Below, in pieces: positions 35,408 through 40,936 of a stretch of 40,936 nt of DNA. The notes beneath the pieces are model-generated. The model searched no databases and was not told the DNA's origin. It worked only from the letters and a program-made list of their open reading frames with translations. The number at the start of each line of letters is the position of its first letter. Position 1 is the first letter of the stretch. The stretch comes from Singulisphaera sp. GP187 (GTDB lineage Bacteria > Planctomycetota > UBA1135 > UBA2386). Location: contig CAMBXM010000015.1 in the NCBI GenBank assembly GCA_945871815.1, positions 1-40,936 on the forward strand, given 5' to 3'. A program made the position numbers and the translations under genes.

Positions 35408-38010
35408 GGCACGCGCACGCTACCGGCGTAACCGGCCGCGACGAGGAACGACCCTGGCGCATTCGCCTCGGCCACGGCTGCCAACGGGTAGCCGTCGATC
35501 GCCACCGCGAACTGGCGCGCGGGCGTTTCGTTTTGAAAGCTCCAGAGTTCGATGGTCTGGGCATCGCGGGCGCAGAGGAGTCCAAGCCCCTCGGCCAGCA
35601 GCGGTCGCCGGAACCCTTCGTCCACGAGGCTTGGCCCGGGCACCAGCAGGGTCGAAAGGCGCAACGAGTCGATGCGGTTGCCGAAGAACTGCGGGATGTC
35701 GCCCGAGGTCGGGCCGATCGGCATGTCGTTGCTGGAGTAGTAGAGGATGCCGCTGCCAACCCGGAAGTCGTAGGCAAAGGGCGGCAGCATGGTGCGGTCC
35801 TGAACTTCTACCTTGCCGGCATCGACCCGAAGCGACGTCACCGAGGTGCGGAAGCTCCAGTCCGAGTCCCACGTCTCGCTCATGGTGTGCACCTGCGCGC
35901 CTGCAACCGCGATCACCGCGCCGGGGATGGGCACGGCCGCGCTCGCAGCTCCGCGGCGAACATCGATGCGGTGGAAGGCGTTGCGCACTAGCGGTCGGCC
36001 AGGGCGATCGAATCCCGCCGGGCGGCACAGCGTCAGCGCTGCCTGGCTACCGTCGCGGCAGATGCCGCTGATCGCGGCGCCGCGCACGGCGACGCCAGGA
36101 AGCAGGCGACCGGTCGCGAGATCGACGGCGATGAGACCGTCGCGCACGTCGCCACGGCCGAGTTCGATCGCGACATCCTGGGGCAAGCCACGAATCAGCA
36201 ACAGGCCGTCGGGCAGTTGGACGTCGAGCGGCTCGCTGGTGTAGCCAAACATGCCGCCAGTCGGGGTATTGATGCCACCGCGCGGTGGCGTTGGGATGGC
36301 GTAGCCGCCAAAGCCGATGTCGATCGGCGCCGAGACCGTCGCCGGCGTGGTGCTGCAATCGAAGAGGTAGAGGACTCGACCCGTGCGGCTCCAGCCGAGG
36401 ACCGCCGCCCGCATGTCGAAGGCGAACACGCGCTCGGCGACGAGGTCCACGCCTGTTCCGCGAACCAAGGTCTGGTCGCCAGACTGCACGACTTCGACGG
36501 TCGTGCCGTCCCCGAGTTGGGCGACGTGGAGCACGTTCTCGGCGACCGTCACCGAGCCGCGCACGGCGAGCGTCCCCGGATCGGCGACGACGATCTGTTC
36601 ATTGCCGACGGCTACGAGCCCGCGGCCATGTAGCAAGCCTCGCTTGCTGCCGCCGCGGACCGGCACCTGGCCGCGCACCGAGAGGCTGTTGGCCTGCCGA
36701 TCGATGACGGCGAGGCCGTCCCACAGCGGCACGAGCACGAGATCGGACTGGACGAAGAGCGCACGGTGCTCATGAAACGCTTCGGGATCGACCGAGCCGA
36801 CGGGAACGCGCGACAGCAGACTCGGGCGCGTCGGATCGGCGACATCGAACAGCGACAGCACGGGCTCGCTCCACGGGCCGTCATAGCCGAGGGAGACGAG
36901 TTGGTTGCCGCTGCACACGACCTGCGTCGAGAAGCCAGGAACCTGCAGTTCGCCGAGCACCCGTGGCAAAGCCGGGTTCGAGAGATCGACGACCCACAGC
37001 GGGTCGATGCGCTCGAAGGTGACGATGTAGGCGCGGTCGTCCATGAAGCAGGTGCCGAACAACTGCTCACCGCGGGCCAACAGCAGTTCGCCCAGCACGA
37101 CAGGCACGTCGGGGTTGTCGACGCCAATGGTGTAGAGGTGCGAAACGACGCCGTTGCTGTCGTGGGTGACGACGCGCATCGTGCCGGCGCCGAAGTGGAG
37201 CTTCTGCGCGTCGCCAACGATGCCGGTCAGCAGCACAGAACCGCGCGCTTCGATTGCGCCGCCGACGGCGCGGATGTCGAGCACGGTCATGCGCGTCATG
37301 CCGTTGTCCGCGCTCGCCGTGACGAACACGAACTGGTCGGTGGCATGTGCCAACAGTCCTTCGCCGGCGAGTGGCAGTGCCGCGACCGCAGTGGCGGGCG
37401 TGTTGGCCAGCGCAAACGAGAAGGCCCCGGCGCTGGTCAAAACGTAGAGCACGTTGCCGATCTTGCGGCTGTCGCGGAACCAGCCGTTCATCGCCGACTG
37501 CTGCACGATCACGGGGGCCGCAGCGTTGGTCAGGTCGAGTTCGACCAGGCGGGTCTGCGCCAGCATCGTGTCCATCCCTTCACTGGTCACCACCACGAAG
37601 GCGCGCGCGCCGATCAGGTAGAGTTCGTTGGGCCGGCCACGCAGCGGCGTGCGCGACACGAGCTGGTAGTCAGCGAGGTCGACGATCGCGAGGCCGCGGT
37701 AGGCGTTGGCCAGCACGAGGCGATCGCCGGCGACGGCGTAAACGTCAGCGGCCGCGACTTCGCGCTGGACGGCATTGGTGCCCGCGTCCGCGGGGGCGGA
37801 GGGCGCGTTCGGCACGCCATTGGGCATCGCAACACCGCGCGTGTCCATCCCACCCGAAACGCCGCGGACGTCGGCGCTGAGCAGCGCCTCCTCTGTGCTG
37901 GTGGCACCGCCACCGCCGCTACAGGCTGCGAGGATGGTCAGCAGCAGTGGGATCAGGAGTGTCGGCGCAAACGACGAAAGCAGCGAACGACGCGGGCAGG
38001 ATCGCGACAT
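35404..38010 (-). CDS. Beta-propeller lipoprotein (Beta_propel/PF09826-like)
   Basis: 868 residues. A lipoprotein signal (LLIPLLLTILAAC, Cys30) is followed by a Gly/Ser linker, so it is probably anchored to a membrane on the periplasmic side. The body is a long series of beta blades. The diagnostic stretch GTCFMDDRAYIVTFERIDPLWVVDLSNPALPRVLGELQVPGFSTQV, then LSLFDVADPTRPSLLSRVPVG, is that of secreted proteins with a C-terminal beta-propeller domain. Blade repeats such as RLVLANAYRGLAIVDLADYQLVSRTPL resemble LVIVP-type units. The start is supported by GGAG 7 nt upstream of the ATG. It is 78 bp downstream of eboB and overlaps the disrupted CxxC gene. Binding partner unknown. Confidence 0.85.
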   Translation of the reverse strand: MSRSCPRRSLLSSFAPTLLIPLLLTILAACSGGGGATSTEEALLSADVRGVSGGMDTRGVAMPNGVPNAPSAPADAGTNAVQREVAAADVYAVAGDRLVLANAYRGLAIVDLADYQLVSRTPLRGRPNELYLIGARAFVVVTSEGMDTMLAQTRLVELDLTNAAAPVIVQQSAMNGWFRDSRKIGNVLYVLTSAGAFSFALANTPATAVAALPLAGEGLLAHATDQFVFVTASADNGMTRMTVLDIRAVGGAIEARGSVLLTGIVGDAQKLHFGAGTMRVVTHDSNGVVSHLYTIGVDNPDVPVVLGELLLARGEQLFGTCFMDDRAYIVTFERIDPLWVVDLSNPALPRVLGELQVPGFSTQVVCSGNQLVSLGYDGPWSEPVLSLFDVADPTRPSLLSRVPVGSVDPEAFHEHRALFVQSDLVLVPLWDGLAVIDRQANSLSVRGQVPVRGGSKRGLLHGRGLVAVGNEQIVVADPGTLAVRGSVTVAENVLHVAQLGDGTTVEVVQSGDQTLVRGTGVDLVAERVFAFDMRAAVLGWSRTGRVLYLFDCSTTPATVSAPIDIGFGGYAIPTPPRGGINTPTGGMFGYTSEPLDVQLPDGLLLIRGLPQDVAIELGRGDVRDGLIAVDLATGRLLPGVAVRGAAISGICRDGSQAALTLCRPAGFDRPGRPLVRNAFHRIDVRRGAASAAVPIPGAVIAVAGAQVHTMSETWDSDWSFRTSVTSLRVDAGKVEVQDRTMLPPFAYDFRVGSGILYYSSNDMPIGPTSGDIPQFFGNRIDSLRLSTLLVPGPSLVDEGFRRPLLAEGLGLLCARDAQTIELWSFQNETPARQFAVAIDGYPLAAVAEANAPGSFLVAAGYAGSVRVP

Positions 38011-38088
38011 GAGGAGACTCCGGAAGAGCGCGCAATGTAGCCACCTCCCTCCCTATCGTAACTCGGGCATTTCTAGCCGGAGCGGGTC

Positions 38089-38970
38089 TCAGACTCGATC
38101 GGGATCCTGGCCACGCAGCACCGAGTTGCCTTCGAAGGTCTCACGCAGGTTGCTGTTGGCTGGGCGCAGCAGGGCGGCCTCGTCGATCCGTCCACTCTGA
38201 GCGAAGAAACCGAGCGGGTTCTTCCACACCAACTGCTCGATCCGTTCCCGCGCGACGCCGGCCTGCTCGAGCCTTGTCGCAGTTCGGGGCACCATCAAAG
38301 GATCGCTCACCCCCCAATCGGCGGCGCTGTTGATAATCACGCGTTCGACGCCGTACTCGAGCACGATCTGGACCATGCGGTGCGGGTCCATTTTGGTGTT
38401 CGGGTAGATCGAGAAACCCTGCCAGCAGCCGGTCTCGCGCGTGATCTTGATGGTCTCTTCGTTGCCGTGGTCGAGCAGCACGCGGTGCATGGGCACACCG
38501 CTCTCTTTCACCATGTCGATGCAGCGCAGGAAGCCCTTCTTCTTGTCGCGGTGCGGCGTGTGGATCAGTACCGGCAGATCGTGCTTCTTCGCCAGCAGCA
38601 GTTGCGCGAGCAGGTACTTTTCTTCTTTCGGCGTCTGGTCGTCGAGGCCGATCTCGCCGACGCCGAGCACCGAGTCCTTCTCGAGGTAGCGCGGCAGGAT
38701 CTCCATCACCGCGTCATTGACGCGGTCGTCGTTCGCTTCGCGCGGGTTGAGCCCCATCGTGCAGAAGTGGTGGATGCCGAACTGCTGGCTCCGAAATCGC
38801 TCCCAGCCGATCAGGGTGTCGAAGTAGTCGACGAAAGAGCCGACATTGGTGCGGTTCTGGCCGAGCCAGAATGCGGGTTCCAACACCGCCCGGATCCCTG
38901 CGAGCGCCATGCGCTCGTAGTCGTCCGTGATGCGGCTGTACATGTGGATGTGCGGTTCGAAGATCAGCAT
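38089..38970 (-). CDS. eboB: EboB-type TatD-like metal-dependent hydrolase
   Basis: 293 residues forming a TatD-type TIM barrel. Metal ligands appear in order: PHIHMYS (H7, H9), GVGEIGLDD (E106), LIHTPHRDKK (H137), LLDHGNEET (H168) and NSAADWG (D218). The segments YSRITDDYERMALAG, EPAFWLGQNRTNVGSF and YFDTLIGWERFRSQQFGI are those I associate with the hydrolase of the ebo cluster rather than with DNase TatD. In Nostoc punctiforme the ebo cluster is needed to move a scytonemin precursor to the periplasm; the reaction of this hydrolase is unknown. It starts 23 bp after eboA ends, so co-transcription is near certain. No eboC-F is present in the window. C terminus about 30 residues longer than the barrel needs. 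Confidence 0.85.
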   Translation of the reverse strand: MLIFEPHIHMYSRITDDYERMALAGIRAVLEPAFWLGQNRTNVGSFVDYFDTLIGWERFRSQQFGIHHFCTMGLNPREANDDRVNDAVMEILPRYLEKDSVLGVGEIGLDDQTPKEEKYLLAQLLLAKKHDLPVLIHTPHRDKKKGFLRCIDMVKESGVPMHRVLLDHGNEETIKITRETGCWQGFSIYPNTKMDPHRMVQIVLEYGVERVIINSAADWGVSDPLMVPRTATRLEQAGVARERIEQLVWKNPLGFFAQSGRIDEAALLRPANSNLRETFEGNSVLRGQDPDRV

Positions 38971-38993
38971 GGCGGGTGCGGTGGGCTCAGGGA

Positions 38994-39821
38994 TCAGCCG
39001 GGGAGGCGCTGCAGGATGGCGCGGATCTCGGGGCGCGGTTCGCGCGGCAGGCGTTCGGCGGCGAACGCCCGCAGCTCTGGGCGGTTCAGTACAAGGAGCG
39101 CTTCGGCGGCGGCGAGACGGCGACCATCGTCGCCGTGCTCGAGCCCACCGAGTAAGCGGGCGATGGTGCCAGGCACCGGGGCGCGCGCGAGCATGCGATC
39201 AGTGTCGCGCCAGACGGGCCGGCCCGCGGCTTCTCGTTCGGTCGCGAGGTCTTGCAGCATGCGCGAGAGCTCGATGTTTGCGAGTTGCTCCGCCGAGAAC
39301 ACGCGTCGCAGTGGCAAGTCGAGGAAGGCGACCTTGAGCATCAAGCGGTCGACGTCGCTGGAACCAAAGTTCGGCAGCTTGGCGGCGCTGGTGCGCGCCA
39401 GCAGATCGCTGTCGCAGATCGCGGCCTCGAGGTGGAGGACCATGTTGGTGCGCTGCACTTCGAGCAGCAAAGAGCACGAGCCTGCCGTGATCGGCAGCAC
39501 GGCGAGCGAACGCAGGAGCATCGCGCGTTCTTCGAGGTCGCCGTGGGCGTAGAGATCGACGAGTTCCGCGTCGGTCACCTTGCACTGCAGCAGCAGCAGG
39601 GCGGCGGCGGCATCGCAGCGACGCCAGCCGTCGAGGTCGCAGAGCGCCTTGCCCAAGGCAGTGAGACCGCCGCCGAGCTGGCTGCGCGCGACCTTGCGCG
39701 GCAGCTGCGGAAACGCCACCGCGAGGCGGCGGCGATCGGCGGCGATCTCCGCATCCTGGTCCTTGAGCCACGGAGCCGCCTCGCCAAGGCGAGTGCGCAA
39801 CAGGTCGAGCGGAGCGTTCAT
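38994..39821 (-). CDS. eboA: EboA-domain protein
   Basis: 275 residues, all-helical. The EboA signature lies in the second half: RTNMVLHLEAAICDSD (about 133-148), then VDRLMLKVAFLDLPLRRVFS (about 167-186), LANIELSRMLQDLATEREAAGRPVW (about 190-214). This is the 'RTN...E...NP..D...N.M.LK..F....+....R.N.ELARML.D.A.ER.AAGR' pattern of the family. The HEAT-like C-terminal extension (HGDDGRRLAAAEALLVLNRPELRAFAAERLP) is less typical. EboA has no known biochemical activity; it always accompanies the EboB hydrolase in ebo clusters. It is first in the minus-strand operon, and is divergent from lgt across 55 bp. Confidence 0.82.
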   Translation of the reverse strand: MNAPLDLLRTRLGEAAPWLKDQDAEIAADRRRLAVAFPQLPRKVARSQLGGGLTALGKALCDLDGWRRCDAAAALLLLQCKVTDAELVDLYAHGDLEERAMLLRSLAVLPITAGSCSLLLEVQRTNMVLHLEAAICDSDLLARTSAAKLPNFGSSDVDRLMLKVAFLDLPLRRVFSAEQLANIELSRMLQDLATEREAAGRPVWRDTDRMLARAPVPGTIARLLGGLEHGDDGRRLAAAEALLVLNRPELRAFAAERLPREPRPEIRAILQRLPG

Positions 39822-39876
39822 CGGGCGCGGCAGCGTAGCGTGGCGCTAGTGCGAATGCCCCGGTAGCTTCACGCCG

Positions 39877-40908
39877 ATGGACTTCCCCTGTTGGGACCCG
39901 GTGTTGTTTGACATCCCGGGGCTGCCGATCGACTTGCGGTGGTACGGCTTGATGTACGTCGTCGGTTTCGTGATCGGCCAGTGGATCCTGGTGCGCCTGG
40001 CGCGCGCGCGGTTCTGGCCGGTGACCGCGCAGCAGGCGGCGGACCTCGTGGTCTATCTGGTGCTCGGTGTGATGCTCGGTGGTCGCCTGGGCTACGCCCT
40101 GTTCTACGACCCTGAGTTCGAACTCATTCTGCCGTGGAACTTCATCAAGGTCTGGAAGGGCGGGCTGTCGTTCCACGGCGGACTAGGCGGGGTGTGCCTT
40201 GCATCTCTGCTGTTCGCGCGGCGACAGAAGATCCCGTGGGCCAAGGTGGTCGATGCGGTCGCGATCGCAGGATGCCCCGGCATCCTGGCGGTGCGCATCG
40301 CCAACTTCATCAACGGGGAGCTCTATGGCCGCGTCACCGAGAAAGGAGTCGGTTGGGCAATGCAGTTTCCGACGGACTCCAAGGCGTCGTCACTGCTTCA
40401 TATCTCCGACGGCTGGACGATGCGCGATCGCGAGTTGTGCATTCAGTATGCCTTCCGCCGCAGTTCGTGGGAGGACATCGCTGGCAAGCTGTCCGAGGTC
40501 GACGCGAGCGGCACGCCGATCGATTGGGAGCGTTTGCGCCCCTATTTCGACTGGGAAGCTGTGCGATCGCAGGTCCCATACCGGCATCCGTCGCAACTCT
40601 ATGAGGGCATCGGCGAGGGGTTCGTGCTGGGAGTCCTGCTGCTGCTGCTCTGCTGGTTCACGCGCCGCCATCCCCTCCGGCGCGGCTGCTACGGTGCGAT
40701 CTTCTTGCTCGGCTACGCCGGCGTTCGGTTCGCGTTGGAGTATGTGCGCCAGCCGGACGCGCAGTTCGGGCCGGGCGGCTCTGTCTTGCTCGGCCTGACG
40801 ATGGGGCAAACGCTGAGCGCGGCGATGGTCGTGGGGGCAGCCTTGATCCTGCTGCTGTCGCGCACTCGCGATGCAGCCCACGAGTCGACGGCGTCGAAGG
40901 CCGTCTAG
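39877..40908 (+). CDS. lgt: Prolipoprotein diacylglyceryl transferase with central insertion
   Basis: 343 residues; transfers diacylglycerol from phosphatidylglycerol to the lipobox Cys of prolipoproteins in the inner membrane. Family motifs: LRWYGLMYVVGF (20-31), GGRLGYALFYD (68-78), GGLSFHGGLGG (95-105), the signature RIANFINGELYGR (140-152), HPSQLYE (237-243) and the last segments with VRFALEYVRQPD (283-294). Typical Lgt is 260-300 residues. Here about 65 extra soluble residues (about 168-234, with ELCIQYAFRRSSWEDIAGKL and IDWERLRPYFDWEAV) lie between FPTDS and RHPSQLYE, within the periplasmic head region. The window contains at least two predicted lipoproteins. Divergent from eboA. Confidence 0.93.
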   Translation: MDFPCWDPVLFDIPGLPIDLRWYGLMYVVGFVIGQWILVRLARARFWPVTAQQAADLVVYLVLGVMLGGRLGYALFYDPEFELILPWNFIKVWKGGLSFHGGLGGVCLASLLFARRQKIPWAKVVDAVAIAGCPGILAVRIANFINGELYGRVTEKGVGWAMQFPTDSKASSLLHISDGWTMRDRELCIQYAFRRSSWEDIAGKLSEVDASGTPIDWERLRPYFDWEAVRSQVPYRHPSQLYEGIGEGFVLGVLLLLLCWFTRRHPLRRGCYGAIFLLGYAGVRFALEYVRQPDAQFGPGGSVLLGLTMGQTLSAAMVVGAALILLLSRTRDAAHESTASKAV

Positions 40909-40921
40909 AGGGGGACCCTCT
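40907..40921 (+). terminator. Short hairpin after lgt
   Basis: AGAGGG-GGA-CCCTCT forms a 6-bp stem with a 3-nt loop and begins within the lgt stop codon. No T-run follows before the window end, so it is at best a weak terminator. Confidence 0.25.
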
Positions 40922-40936
40922 GCGGGCCTCCGAATT

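Noticed and set aside
36766-38040. 424-codon open frame on the plus strand
   Set aside because: Antisense to the beta-propeller lipoprotein; low-complexity Arg/His/Gln composition.

Overview
The window reads as a chromosomal segment of a high-GC member of the Planctomycetota. This is an inference. The basis is a 2,627-residue alpha-2-macroglobulin/TPR protein, several secreted proteins with planctomycete-style C-terminal modules (for example the YGNGCPGS linker in the subtilase and the 'ALG...PLP.DLS..GAP.C' module), few Shine-Dalgarno sites, and dense coding with strong GC3 bias. I see no rRNA, tRNA, CRISPR array, transposase or phage gene, so it looks like an ordinary chromosome with a few unusual clusters.

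Layout. (1) 1-5.6 kb, plus strand: the tail of an unidentified gene, then a tightly coupled series: nrnA-like DHH phosphoesterase, metallophosphoesterase, cutA, SLC13-type anion transporter and a GT-C-like membrane protein, with overlaps or zero spacing at most junctions. (2) 5.6-10.4 kb: a secreted unknown, convergent with a comM/yifB AAA ATPase that is preceded by a degenerate receiver-like protein, then a divergent secreted planctomycete-type protein. (3) 10.6-18.5 kb: the giant macroglobulin-like protein. Its TPR plus beta-domain module occurs at both ends, and its thioester site is degenerate. (4) 18.6-24 kb: gnd (6-phosphogluconate dehydrogenase) behind a secreted HEAT-like protein, a divergent secreted unknown, and prfC (RF3). 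(5) 24-28.5 kb: a 17-bp tandem repeat and a palindrome, followed by an operon of an ApbE-DUF2271 fusion, a PepSY-type membrane protein, a frame-disrupted small gene and an alginate-export-type outer-membrane barrel. This looks like an envelope flavin/redox and uptake cassette. (6) 28.5-31.9 kb, minus strand: a secreted unknown with a good sigma70-type promoter, a small lipoprotein and a soluble GAF histidine kinase. (7) 32-35 kb: a secreted S8 subtilase with Glu at the usual Asp position. (8) 35-39.8 kb, minus strand: eboA, eboB, a beta-propeller lipoprotein and a frame-disrupted CxxC protein. (9) 39.9-40.9 kb: lgt with an unusual internal insertion.

The most interesting items are the two-gene ebo remnant leading into a periplasmic propeller lipoprotein and CxxC protein (an apparently minimal ebo-type locus), the double-module macroglobulin, and the ApbE-DUF2271/PepSY/barrel operon. 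Two genes that simple ORF calling misses (about 26569-27067 plus and about 35026-35407 minus) were reconstructed by following coding-like codon use across frames. In each, the breaks fall mostly at short homopolymer runs, so they are either young pseudogenes or sequence errors.
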